Shown piece by piece: positions 52,796-62,900 of a stretch of DNA of 64,000 nucleotides (positions are counted from its first letter, which is position 1; each line of letters opens with the position of its first letter). A program made the translations under genes and the position numbers. The notes beneath the pieces are model-generated. The model was not told the DNA's origin, did no database searches, and saw nothing but the letters and a program-made list of their open reading frames with translations. Location: positions 3,484-67,483 of the forward strand of contig DASYYZ010000025.1 in NCBI GenBank assembly GCA_035946735.1. The letters run 5' to 3'. This DNA comes from Gp13-AA77 sp035946735 (lineage in GTDB: Bacteria > Acidobacteriota > Terriglobia > UBA7540).

Positions 52796-53007
52796 GTTAC
52801 AGCTCAATCGGGTCATTTTACTGCCTGCTTGTCTTCCTTGATCCACTGCTTGGACGTCGTTTGGTGTAGAAGCCTACCCCAGCCCGACTCGGTAGGCTCA
52901 AGTTCGTAACGAGGAACTCCGCGCGCGGGAGCAACTCCCCGGCGTGATGCTCCACCTTCGCGACCACCCGCCTTGCCGTCTTCCAACTTGTCGGCTTGCC
53001 CACGGCT
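52796..53007. other. Intergenic, nothing recognised
   Basis: Sequence between the IS1380 relic and the decayed regulator copy. No motif is recognised. It may be what remains of the rest of the duplicated regulator gene, but no similarity is visible beyond the first codons. Confidence 0.35.
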
Positions 53008-53082
53008 TTCCATCGCCTGCTCGATGAGCGTTCCACGGTACAGGGTTGAAAAGCAAAACTTCTGATTACTGATAGTGAGCAT
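53008..53082 (-). pseudogene. Decayed 5' end of a second FadR-type regulator gene
   Basis: The frame reads MLTISNQKFCFSTLYRGTLI and EQAMES, parallel to MRTLSIKRFAFPRFKRGTLT and EQAMES of the intact regulator at 49854. The upstream GAGAAAGGAC ribosome-site region is also shared. Beyond 53008 there is no similarity. With the adjoining promoter it forms a duplicate of 49778-49995. Confidence 0.7.
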
Positions 53083-53225
53083 TCGCGGGTCCTTTCTCGC
53101 CCCCATCTTTCGCGCCCGGTGTGCGCGCGGCTTCTGCGCGCCGCTGTTCATATCACCATAACAGAATAATTCCATAACTTATGAAAGTTTTTTCTTGACA
53201 ACTCACGCAGGCAGCGGTATACCAC
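53083..53225 (+). promoter_or_regulatory. Duplicated operator and promoter before the TonB receptor gene
   Basis: TGTTCATATCACCATAACAG (53145-53164) is identical to 49916-49935, and TTTTTCTTGACAACTC is also shared. TTGACA (53195-53200) and TATACC (53218-53223) are 17 bp apart and face the TonB receptor gene, leaving a leader of about 200 nt. The block also contains the start region of the decayed regulator copy. The receptor gene is thereby placed under the same control as the dioxygenase gene. Confidence 0.7.
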
Positions 53226-53437
53226 AAGCCTTGTGCAGCAGGGTGCACCCAGAAGGCGCGGGGAGTGTGGGCGCGGTTTAGCAGAATTGAGGCCGAGTCT
53301 CGAATCTTTGTGAAACCCGGTACGGGACGATTTGATTTCGTCGCCGCAGTCACGCCTTTGCGCGCTCCAGAAATGGATTTGTATGAGAGCCGCCACCGGA
53401 GCGTGGGTTCAGGTTAGCGAATCGAGGAGGTTTAACT

Positions 53438-56400
53438 ATGAGCAAGAAGGTGAATCTTTCCATGGCCGCCAGCAGTTTCGGGGTGAGCAAAAGAACGCCC
53501 GCATACTTGGTAATCGCTTGCTTGCTTACGGTTATGCCGACTGCCGCCCAGAACCGCAACGGGGGCGAAATCCGCGGCACTGTCACGGACACAAGCGGCG
53601 CTGCTGTTTCGGGCGTCCACATCGCTATCGTCGACACACTCACCAATGTCGTGACGCACCTGGTTAGCGATAACCACGGTGTCTATGATGCTCCAACGCT
53701 AAAGCCTGGAACTTATTCCGTTGCTTTCGGCCTGCAGGGTTTCAAAACACTCGTTAAGCGAGACATTCAACTGCACGTCGAAACAATCACGGTGGATGCC
53801 GAGCTTGAGGTGGGCTCCTTGAACCAGCAGGTGAACGTGATAGCCGGAGCACAGCTCGTGCAAACGGAGACATCCGATAAGCGCTCAACTCTCACCCAGG
53901 AGGCTGTCGTCGACCTCCCGACCGTCGGCCTGAACTGGTATGATTTCACCGCTCTGCAGCCCGGCACCAACCCAGGCTCTCCCACCACTACTTCGTTCGG
54001 CGGCGTGGCCGGAGGCCAAGGCGTGGGTCTGAACGGAAATGGCGGGTTCTTACAAAGTTGGCAGTTGGACGGCGGCGAATCTTCTGTGGCGATGAACCCC
54101 GACTTCCTTCAGGCTCCCATCGATTCCATCGGTGAAATCAATTTCAAAACCAACAATTTCAGCGCCGAATACGCGAACGGTACGGCAGTGTTCAGCGTCA
54201 TCACCAAAAGCGGGACCAATAGGTTTCACGGAACGTTGTACGAGTTTAACCAGAATGATCTCTACGATGCCGCAAACTTCTTTGTGAATTCGGTGAACCA
54301 AACCAAGCCCACCGTGCGCTGGAATGAGTATGGCGGTAACCTCGGTGGGCCGATTAAGAAGGACAAGGCGTTTTTTTTCTTCAATTTTCAGCGCAATCCG
54401 GTGGGCAATCACGCGACGGGCTTTTACAACTACCCCACCGCCGCGATGCGCGCAGGAGATTTTACGGGACTTCCGACAGTCTACGACCCGTCTACTACGA
54501 CGCAGTTGCCGGACGGCACGTACACGCGTACGCCGTTCCCGAATAACCAAATTCCTGCCGATCGGATTGATCCCGCGGCAAAGAACATTCTAGGCTACTA
54601 CCCTATGCCCAATGTGCCGGGCGCTGGAGTGGTGAACAACTACTTCTATGACATTTTCGTTCCCCAGACCACCACGTATTATAACGGCAAGGTCGATTTC
54701 GACCTTTCACCGCGGAATCGCATCAACTTCTCAACCATGCATGTCCAACTCGACAACCTGACAGGATACACGGGCTATTCTGCGACGCCCCCGATCGACA
54801 CCATGAACGGCAGCATTCACGAGTGGACGTTGCAACTCAGTGATGTTTGGACCATTACGCCCAGTACCGTCAATGAATTCCGTATCTCCTGGGCGCGAGA
54901 AAACGGGGTCTGGTCAGGCGCTGAGCAGGGCAAAGGTTGGTCGCAGAAGCTTGGCATACCTAATTTGACCGCTGACTTCTTTCCCGCCATCAGCGTCGAG
55001 GGAACCGCTTCACCTTCGAACATTGGGTGGTCCTTTAAGGATGCGGTAGACACGTCTTCAAAGCCGATCATCGCGGACGACATCACCCTGGTGCGTGGTA
55101 AGCACATCCTGAAGTTCGGCGGGGAGTTTGACATGTACCGCGGTGTGAACTGTTGGAGCTGTTTGTGGCCAGGAGCTTTTGACTTCGACGGGATTTTCAC
55201 CGCTAATCCGGCAAACCCCAACGCGACGGGCATGGGTTTTGCGGATTTCCTCCTGGGCCTACCTGACAATTGGAGCGACTCATGGACACCCACAATTGGA
55301 TCGCGGCAGCACACCATTCAAGCGTTTGCCCAGGACGATTTTAAGTTGACTCCCAGGCTAACCTTAAATATCGGTTTGCGCTGGTTCGCGCCCTCTGGAT
55401 GGGGAGAAGAGCACAACCGCTGGGGCGATTTCGACCCGACGCTGACTAATCCCGCTACGGGAACGCCCGGTGCGGTCATCTACGGCGGTCAGGGCGGCCG
55501 TAGCGCCTTGCAGGAGAAAAAGTGGGACGGCTTTGGACCGCGCTTGGGCTTTGCGTGGGCACCCAGGGCCAACTGGTCGGTTCGCGGAGGATACGCGATC
55601 ATTGATACTTCGGTCGGTCTGTCAGGAAACGGGGCTGGGCTGGGCTTAGGCATCAGCGTCAACGGTTACCAAGCCGCTACAGATAATCTGACCCCCTTCA
55701 TGCAACTCTCTCAGGGGCACGCTCCGCCCGCCATTCCCACCTTTCCGCCAAGCGCCTCCTTTTACAACGGAGGCGGGATAAGCTATCTTCCTTATGATTT
55801 CCCCTTAAACTACGTTCAGCAGTGGACTTTCAACGTCCAACATCAATTCAGTGGCGGAACACTGCTGGAGGTCGGGTACACGGGGACGCGGGACAACCAC
55901 ATCCCCGAGACCTCTGATCTTAACCAAGTGCCTGCCGCCGCGATCGCTAAATACGGAGCGATCGGGGTTAATATGCAGCCTTATCGGCCCTATCCTCAAT
56001 TTCAAGGTATCAGCTATCAGGCCTATAGCGGGCGGAGTAGCTATAACTCACTTCAGGTGACGTTCAAGAAGAGCCTGTCTCACGGGCTCTGGATCACCTC
56101 GAATTACACATGGAGCCACGCACTGGACACCGGCACTTTAGAGGGTTACTACGGGTCAAGCCTGCTGCAGATTTCTGATAACACTAGCGCTAACTACGGT
56201 AATGCCGATGTTGATGTCCGGCACATCTGGAACGGGGGTTTCACCTACGAACTGCCGTTCGGCACGGGAAGGTCCTTCCTCAACCGAGGCGGCTTACTGA
56301 ACGGCGTCGTGGGGGGATGGCGCGTTTCCAGTCTTTGGGTGGCGAATACCGGCCAGCCGTTCAATGTCTATTGGGGAGGGCCAAACCTCGATTTCTCATT

Positions 56401-56764
56401 ATCGAACAGCTGGCTGCCCAACCGCGTGTGCAACGGAGCGCTGGCTCACCAGACGGTGAACGAGTGGTTTAATCCAGCCTGCTTCGTTCAAGCTGCGCCC
56501 GGCACTTACGGTAACGCCGGACGAAACATTCTGTGGGGGCCGAGCTTCGTCAATATGAACAGCTCTCTCGCCAAAACGTTTTCGCTTCCGTTCCTGGGCG
56601 AGCAAGGAAAAATTGATTTCAGGCTCGACGTGTCCGACCTGCTAAATCATCCCAATTTCGGAGCCGTCAACGGCTATATTACTCCGCCACCGACGGCCGC
56701 TGGCAGCATCACCTCGGCGCTCACAAACCGGACCGCGCAAATCGGAGCGAGACTGACCTTTTGA
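53438..56764 (+). CDS. Oar-type TonB-dependent outer-membrane receptor
   Basis: The 1108-aa protein has a signal region (AYLVIACLLTVMPTAAQ), then a carboxypeptidase-regulatory-like Ig domain (GGEIRGTVTDTSGAAVSGVH, GTYSVAFGLQGFKTLVKRDI). A plug domain follows (VDLPTVGLNWYDFTALQPGT, GEINFKTNNFSAEYANGTAV, VITKSGTNRFHGTLYEFNQN) and then a long 22-strand-type barrel ending IGARLTF with a terminal Phe. This is the receptor type that Acidobacteriota have in place of SusC, without a SusD partner. GAGGAGG lies 8 nt before the start. The shared promoter block points to uptake of the substrate handled by the locus. Confidence 0.9.
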   Translation: MSKKVNLSMAASSFGVSKRTPAYLVIACLLTVMPTAAQNRNGGEIRGTVTDTSGAAVSGVHIAIVDTLTNVVTHLVSDNHGVYDAPTLKPGTYSVAFGLQGFKTLVKRDIQLHVETITVDAELEVGSLNQQVNVIAGAQLVQTETSDKRSTLTQEAVVDLPTVGLNWYDFTALQPGTNPGSPTTTSFGGVAGGQGVGLNGNGGFLQSWQLDGGESSVAMNPDFLQAPIDSIGEINFKTNNFSAEYANGTAVFSVITKSGTNRFHGTLYEFNQNDLYDAANFFVNSVNQTKPTVRWNEYGGNLGGPIKKDKAFFFFNFQRNPVGNHATGFYNYPTAAMRAGDFTGLPTVYDPSTTTQLPDGTYTRTPFPNNQIPADRIDPAAKNILGYYPMPNVPGAGVVNNYFYDIFVPQTTTYYNGKVDFDLSPRNRINFSTMHVQLDNLTGYTGYSATPPIDTMNGSIHEWTLQLSDVWTITPSTVNEFRISWARENGVWSGAEQGKGWSQKLGIPNLTADFFPAISVEGTASPSNIGWSFKDAVDTSSKPIIADDITLVRGKHILKFGGEFDMYRGVNCWSCLWPGAFDFDGIFTANPANPNATGMGFADFLLGLPDNWSDSWTPTIGSRQHTIQAFAQDDFKLTPRLTLNIGLRWFAPSGWGEEHNRWGDFDPTLTNPATGTPGAVIYGGQGGRSALQEKKWDGFGPRLGFAWAPRANWSVRGGYAIIDTSVGLSGNGAGLGLGISVNGYQAATDNLTPFMQLSQGHAPPAIPTFPPSASFYNGGGISYLPYDFPLNYVQQWTFNVQHQFSGGTLLEVGYTGTRDNHIPETSDLNQVPAAAIAKYGAIGVNMQPYRPYPQFQGISYQAYSGRSSYNSLQVTFKKSLSHGLWITSNYTWSHALDTGTLEGYYGSSLLQISDNTSANYGNADVDVRHIWNGGFTYELPFGTGRSFLNRGGLLNGVVGGWRVSSLWVANTGQPFNVYWGGPNLDFSLSNSWLPNRVCNGALAHQTVNEWFNPACFVQAAPGTYGNAGRNILWGPSFVNMNSSLAKTFSLPFLGEQGKIDFRLDVSDLLNHPNFGAVNGYITPPPTAAGSITSALTNRTAQIGARLTF

Positions 56765-56917
56765 CCTGAGCGATCTCAGCGGCATTTCCGGATTCGCGCT
56801 CCCTGAAGAAGAACAGCCTCAGCGTGGTACTGAGTCGAGCGCTTATGTCTGAGGACTGAGTCAACTGCCCCAAGATGCCGCGCGCAGCGTTACAATGAGG
56901 CGCTTGGGGCGTACACC

Positions 56918-58165
56918 ATGTCTTTCAGAAGTCTGCGATCGCTCAATACATGGATCAGTGAAGGGCGGGTTCGTCTGCTTTTCTGCTGGTTGGCGCTGGG
57001 AGCGGGTCTCGCCAATGCAATGGCAATGCAGCCTCAAGCCGCCAGGCAGCCAGGAATCAGTTCTTACTTCCAAGAGGCCGACAGAGATATGCAGTCGGGA
57101 AATAGCGCCGGGGCTGAAGGCGAACTCCGGGCCATCCTCGCCCTCGATCCCGCGAATACTGAGGCTCACACCAAGCTCGGCTTTGTTCTATTCATGAGAG
57201 GTAGCTGGGCGCAGGCCGCCTCGAACCTTCAGCAAGCCTTAACAGGTCAGCCCGATCTGGTGAACGCCCAGGCGGTCCTGGGCATGTGCGAAAAGCGATT
57301 GGGCAAGCTGCAGGAAGCACGCGGCGCCTTGGAGAGAGCTTTCCCCAAATTGCCTGACGGGCGGCTGAAAATCCAAGCCGGACTTGATTGGGCCGAAATC
57401 CTTTATGACAGCGATGACCTCGATCGGGCCGTTGACGTTGTTCGCGCCGTGCTTCCCCTCGATCCCAAGAACCCGGACGTGCTTTACACCGCAGCCAGAG
57501 TTTATGCCGATCTCGCGAACCGATCACGCGATGCTCTCGCCCTTGCAGCACCCGATTCGGGTCGCACTCACCAACTGATGGCGGAGTTTCTGATCAATAC
57601 CGGCGACACCCATGCAGCCATCGCCGAGTTCCGCAAGGCTTTGGAATTGTCTCCTATGCTCGGTGGCGTTCATTACGAATTAGGAGACGCGATTCTGCTT
57701 GACTCGCGTGAGCCGCCATCTCTCGATACTGCCGAAAAGGAATTTCGCACCGCTCTGGCAGAAAATCCGTCGGATGCCAACGCGGAGTATCGTTTGGGGA
57801 CTATTTGCTCGCTGCGCAAGGACTATAAAGCTGCGGTTGATTACTACACACGAACCCTCCAACGACGGCCGGGCAACGCGCATGCAGAGCAGGAATTGGG
57901 GTGGGCATGGTTCAAACTGGGTGATGCGAAAAGGGGGCTGAGCCATCTCGTTGCAGCCGCACGCCTGGATCCACTTTTTCCGACCCCGCGCTATCAACTG
58001 GGTATGGTTTACCGGCAAATGGGACAAGAGGCCGACTCACAGCGGGAACTTGCGGCTTTTGAGAAGCTTGAAGGCTCACGAAAGCGGATTGATCAAGTCT
58101 ATTATCGAGCTCGACCCAGGCTTAAGGACGGTGATGTCTTTGGTTCGGGCGACCCTCCGGACTAG
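56918..58165 (+). CDS. Tetratricopeptide-repeat protein
   Basis: The 415-aa protein has an N-terminal hydrophobic segment (LLFCWLALGAGLANAMA; signal peptide or anchor) and about nine TPR units (for example AEGELRAILALDPANTEAHT, ASNLQQALTGQPDLVNAQAV, AIAEFRKALELSPMLGGVHY, AVDYYTRTLQRRPGNAHAEQ). TPR arrays mediate protein contacts. Proteins of this form commonly follow Oar-type receptors in Acidobacteriota gene sets, so an accessory periplasmic role in the same locus is likely. No enzymatic motif is seen and the ribosome binding site is weak. Confidence 0.8.
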   Translation: MSFRSLRSLNTWISEGRVRLLFCWLALGAGLANAMAMQPQAARQPGISSYFQEADRDMQSGNSAGAEGELRAILALDPANTEAHTKLGFVLFMRGSWAQAASNLQQALTGQPDLVNAQAVLGMCEKRLGKLQEARGALERAFPKLPDGRLKIQAGLDWAEILYDSDDLDRAVDVVRAVLPLDPKNPDVLYTAARVYADLANRSRDALALAAPDSGRTHQLMAEFLINTGDTHAAIAEFRKALELSPMLGGVHYELGDAILLDSREPPSLDTAEKEFRTALAENPSDANAEYRLGTICSLRKDYKAAVDYYTRTLQRRPGNAHAEQELGWAWFKLGDAKRGLSHLVAAARLDPLFPTPRYQLGMVYRQMGQEADSQRELAAFEKLEGSRKRIDQVYYRARPRLKDGDVFGSGDPPD

Positions 58166-58244
58166 CCGTCACTAATGTGAGTAAACTGCTTGCCTTTCTT
58201 GCGAACAGCCAGTAAACGCCGAGTTGGACTGTCGGAGAACTGAC

Positions 58245-59897
58245 ATGAAGAAGTTGATCAAAAACCTCGGTCGTCGGAATTTCGTAAAGAGCATCGCCCT
58301 GGCGTTCGCTGCAGCAGGCAGCAGTGAAGCGGGAACATCTGCGAAGGGTGCACTTACCGAACTTCAATTCGATCTTCAAAGGCGTGATCCCTCCACCGGC
58401 AAGCTTGTGTCATATACCGACACCCTGGACCCGAAAAAAATCGGAATCGTCGTCGTCGATATGTGGAATTACCATTGGTGCCGCACCTGTCTCGCGAGGG
58501 CCGGCGCTCTCGTCCCTCGCATGAATGCTGCCTTCGATCGCGCTCGCGCCCTCGGGATGCAGATAGTTTTTTTGCCCACCGATGTCATCCTGGCGTATCA
58601 TGCTTACCCTCAGCGGCAGGCGGTGCTGAACATGAAGCAAAAGGCAATTCCCGCCCGGCTAGCTATCAATCCTCCCAACGCCATTTATCCCGATTATCCA
58701 TACTGCGAGTGTGGCCCCGGCCCGCAATGCCTGATGAATTACGGTTGGACGGCGATGAACGCAACCTTGCAGATCCGAGAGAACGACCTGATCGCGAACG
58801 GCGAGCAGGAGGTGTATGACATCTGTGCTGCTCGCGGCCTGACGCATCTGCTCTATGCCGGCATCTCCACCAACATCTGCCTGCTGGGAAAGCCGGGCGC
58901 GGCGAGCAACATGCTCCGAGACGCGATGCCGTGCATGTTCGCCCGTGACCTTACGGATGCCCTCACAACCTACGACCCGGACCACGGTTACGCGCCAGAC
59001 CAGGGCACCAGGGAAGCGATTGCCGCTATTGAGCGGTCCGCGATGCCGAGCGTTGATCTTCTCGGCACGCTTCGCCAGGCAGGAGGATTGAGCAACGATC
59101 TGCTGGTTGACCCCGTGCTGGTCGCGCCCTGGGGACGTATGTTCGAGGACGTGGTTAAAGTGACCCTATCCACCCCACATTCTCCGGAGGCGGCGATTCA
59201 CTACACTTTGGACGGCAGTGAGCCTACAATGGCGTCCCCGCCTTACGCGCAACCTTTTGGGGTAGAAAGAACCTGCACATTGAAGGCCGTGGGCTTTTAC
59301 CAAGGCAGAAGAGTCACACTTTCAAGCACGGCGGAATATACCAAGATTCCTGCCGCGCCTCCGAACGCTGATGTATTGTTGTCGGATCTCAATCCCGCTT
59401 CCGCCAAAGTGGGTTGGCCTTTTAATCAAAATAAAGGTCCGAGCATCGACCGATCAATCGCTGGACGCCCCCTGACAGTTCGTGGGAAGGAGTACAAGAA
59501 GGGTTTGGGCGGCCATGCCGTTACGGAACTGGTGTACGAGCTTAAGCCCGAGTACCAGCGCTTCGTGGCCCTGGGCGGCATCGACGAGGAAATTCTGGGC
59601 AATGATTTGGGCAGGTTCCGGGCGTGTCTTCCCGGCGTTGTTTTCAAGGTTTACGTCGACGACCGCCTCGTCGCGAAGAGCCCGCTGATGCGAATCCAGT
59701 ATGTGCCGTGGCCTTTTGATGTCGAAATTCCGAAGGGTAGCCGTCAGCTCAAGCTTGTGATCGACGATCCCGCCGGGGGGGCCGAAGCTCTGGCCTCACC
59801 AACTTACCCCGATTCCTATCGTGACTGGTGGTGGACCGCTCCCAGCCATCTGGGCCATGCGGACTGGCTCGAAGCAGGGTTCGTGACGCGTCTATAA
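58245..59897 (+). CDS. Exported isochorismatase-like hydrolase fused to CHB_HEX and NPCBM domains
   Basis: The 550-aa protein starts with a Tat-like signal (LGRRNFVKSIALAFAAAGSS). Residues about 55-285 are an isochorismatase-like hydrolase with the Asp of IGIVVVDMWNYHWC, a Lys in NMKQKAIPARL and the nucleophile Cys of LLYAGISTNICLLGKPGAAS. Next comes a CHB_HEX C-terminal-type beta domain (VKVTLSTPHSPEAAIHYTLD, GSEPTMASPPYAQPF) and then an NPCBM domain (PLTVRGKEYKKGLGGHAVTE, LVYELKPEYQRFVALGGIDE). NPCBM domains bind carbohydrate at glycosidase N-termini. The start at 58245 has GGAG 8 nt upstream. The combination suggests an amidase-like or hydrolase activity directed at a glycan. Confidence 0.8.
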   Translation: MKKLIKNLGRRNFVKSIALAFAAAGSSEAGTSAKGALTELQFDLQRRDPSTGKLVSYTDTLDPKKIGIVVVDMWNYHWCRTCLARAGALVPRMNAAFDRARALGMQIVFLPTDVILAYHAYPQRQAVLNMKQKAIPARLAINPPNAIYPDYPYCECGPGPQCLMNYGWTAMNATLQIRENDLIANGEQEVYDICAARGLTHLLYAGISTNICLLGKPGAASNMLRDAMPCMFARDLTDALTTYDPDHGYAPDQGTREAIAAIERSAMPSVDLLGTLRQAGGLSNDLLVDPVLVAPWGRMFEDVVKVTLSTPHSPEAAIHYTLDGSEPTMASPPYAQPFGVERTCTLKAVGFYQGRRVTLSSTAEYTKIPAAPPNADVLLSDLNPASAKVGWPFNQNKGPSIDRSIAGRPLTVRGKEYKKGLGGHAVTELVYELKPEYQRFVALGGIDEEILGNDLGRFRACLPGVVFKVYVDDRLVAKSPLMRIQYVPWPFDVEIPKGSRQLKLVIDDPAGGAEALASPTYPDSYRDWWWTAPSHLGHADWLEAGFVTRL

Positions 59898-59931
59898 CCC
59901 CGCGGTTCACTCGTGTGCGTCTAAGGTTAGC

Positions 59932-62900
59932 ATGCAGCTCAAGAAAATCAGCCGACGGGAGTTTGTCTCGGGCCTGGGAGCGGTCTTGGCCGCTTCAGGG
60001 ACCAAACTGCCGTCTGTTCGGCAGCCCGACTTAGTACCGGCGAAAGCTGAATTTGGTTATGCCCCTCAAAGCCCAACTGACATCCCCATTCTCCCGGGGA
60101 TCAACATCGGCCGCAGCTTCCCGTTCCCTGACGATAGCGGGCCGTGTGGCACCGGCGCTCGCTACGAGCCGGCTCGAGGTGGCGGGTTCGCTATCATCAA
60201 CGGCCCTGGTACCTATAATCACATCCTGACGGGGGATGGCGTCTGGTACGTCCTGGCAGGCGATGAGCCGCGTTTGCGCTTGATTCATCGTACCGACGAG
60301 GGCAGCTACGCCGAACCGGGTATTCTGCCCGGCCTGGGAGTTGGCGGCTCCTTGCGTCTGGCAGTGACCCACAAAGGAGAGTCGAAATGGCTCGACCAAG
60401 TCGGAAGCATTCACACGCGGTTTGCACCCGGCATTGCCTCTTGGAAATGTGATGACGAAGTACTCGGCCTTAGCCTCGAACTCGAAGCTCGTCCGTTAGT
60501 TGGCGTGAACGGCTTTATCGCAACGGCATCCGCTCATGGCGACTCTACACATGCGCTAGAACTTACATGGGCTTTCGGTGCCATTCGAGACAAGAACAAT
60601 AGAGTGGAATTGGCAAACGACTTTGCTCGATTGAGCAATCCCGACCTTGAGTATACAGAGATCCTGGTGGGCCTGGGCGAGGGAGAATGCGAACCAGCTC
60701 ATGGCGACTCTCAGATCCTTCGTGACTCTAACGCCCTCCCGACCGTCCGGTCCGCAACAGCGGATCCGTGCGCTCTGTTTAGCGTGCGGCTCCGGTCTGA
60801 CCTCCATCCCCAAGTAAGGAACGAGTTTCTTTGCGTCTGGGGTTATACCGACTACGATCGGAAGGGGGTCTCGGACGCGAGAGCTCGCCTCGAAGGCAGG
60901 CCCTTTGCCGATGCGGCTTGGGCCGAAGAGATGAAGAAGGAATGGTTTCACCACTGGGTGGGGCGGGGCCTCAGCCCCCAACGGAAATTTTTCGCCGTTC
61001 GGTCGCACGTCGGAAGCGCCGCGCAAGAGTCCAAAGCGTTTTGGGATATCGGCAAGCGGATTCGCATCAAGACTCCCGACGCCAGGTTCGATAATGTGGT
61101 TAACAATGCCGCGGCCGACCTGCGGCAGCAGTTCGAGTACCCCGCCTTTATCCACGGACTTGTCGGTTGGTCAAAATACGGAAAGATCAGTTGCGGTTAC
61201 TACGGGGCCGAGGCCGCCGGTTACCACGATGAAGTCGAGAGTTCGCTGAAATTCATTTCCGGCACGCAGGACCAGAATGGTAGGCAGCGTTACTTCACGC
61301 CGGCGTTCGCCATCTCGGATTGGGCTGAAGAGCAGGACTTCTACTACGCGGAACACGTGTACTATCACTACCGCTGGACGGGCTCGCGAGACTTTTTGAA
61401 ACAAATGTGGCCGTCGGTGCGGCGTTCGCTGGATCATGCGCTGGCCGTGAACGACCCAGACGGCGACGGCCTGATGACTGGCTATTATGAGTTCTGGAAC
61501 AACGACATGCATTCTCGCGGCGGCAGGTGCGTCGTTCAGACAGCGATGGCGTGGACTGCACTTCGGAGCGCGACTGAAATCGCGCGCCGGTTGGGTGAAA
61601 ATGACTGTGCAGGCCAGTATGAAGCTCTCGCGAGTAAAGTGAAGGAGCAGCTGCGACGCTCGCTCTGGAACCGGCAACTCGGTGCGTTCGGTTCCGCAGA
61701 GACAAACTGCACTTTGCGTCCCCATCCGGAGGCTCAGGAACAGTTCCTCCCGATTTCCCGCGGCGTAAGCGATTCAATGGAAGCATACATGGCGATGCGC
61801 TACGTGCGCGACACCCTATTTCTCAATCCCCAAGCAGGTGTCACGCTGGAGTTGATGAATGACTGGTGGCCCATTGGCTGGAGTCACCATTACGTGGCGA
61901 ACGGGGATACCGCACTCAGCGTCTTAGCCGCCTGCAGGGCCGGTGACGTTGATCACTTCTGGCCGGCGCTGAAGACGATCAGTGAAAGCGCCTACCGCAG
62001 TGATGACGCGACATTGTGCCACACCCAGTGCAATGATGGCACTGGCGCAGGAATGAAAAGCATCGCTGAGCTGCAAGGGCCGTTCATTCAGGCGGTGGCA
62101 GAGGGCGTGTTTGGATTGGAGCCCGAGTTTGGTGAGAACCTGCTGGTCTTACGTCCGACTTTTCCTGGCGGCTGGGAACACGCCGAAGTCGCCACACCAG
62201 ACCTTCTCTACTCATTTCGGCGTTCCGGACAACAGATTTCGATCGACTGTCACACTCCTATCTCTCGGCAAGTCCGATTGGAATTTCCGGTTCGTGCCCA
62301 GATTAAAGAAGTAAGAATCAATGGAACGAATGCTCCCTGCCGTCTGGCGGTCGCTGTCAATTCTGCCAGATTGATGGCAACGAGTGGGCTGGGCACAACA
62401 CATCGGTTCGTGATCGAGATGGGTACGGCTCCGACGATCGAAGGCAGGACCCAGGTCATCGAGGCGCAAACCTGCCGTTTCTCTGTCCAGAACGCCACCG
62501 CCCGCCGCGTGCTGGACCCCCAAGGGGGAATTCGTGGCGCTGCCATCCGGCGCCGCCCAGATGGTGCGACTGATGTCACCCTCATACCCGTAAAATCGGG
62601 CCGCTGCACCGCATTCATCGAAATCGAGTGCGGCCAGACGCGCTATCTTCACCCGCTGGATCTCGAAGTGCTCAAGCCCTGGAGCATCGTCTCTTCATAT
62701 GTGCCCGCTTTTCGTGCCGGAGGGCCCGCTGTCTCCTCTCCACGAGTCGATGCCGAAAAGAGGGCGCTCCTGATTGAAATTCAAAACAACCGGGAAAAGA
62801 AGCTGGTTGGTCCAGCGACAATTAGGCTAGCGGGCAGGATGTTCCGCGAAAATGTGAGTATTCCTGAGGCGCAAAAGCGAACGATTCAACTTGCCACAGG

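Noticed and set aside
53438..56764. A SusC/SusD-type polysaccharide utilisation system of the Bacteroidota kind
   Set aside because: No SusD-like lipoprotein gene is present and the receptor is of the Oar type with an N-terminal regulatory Ig domain, as in Acidobacteriota.
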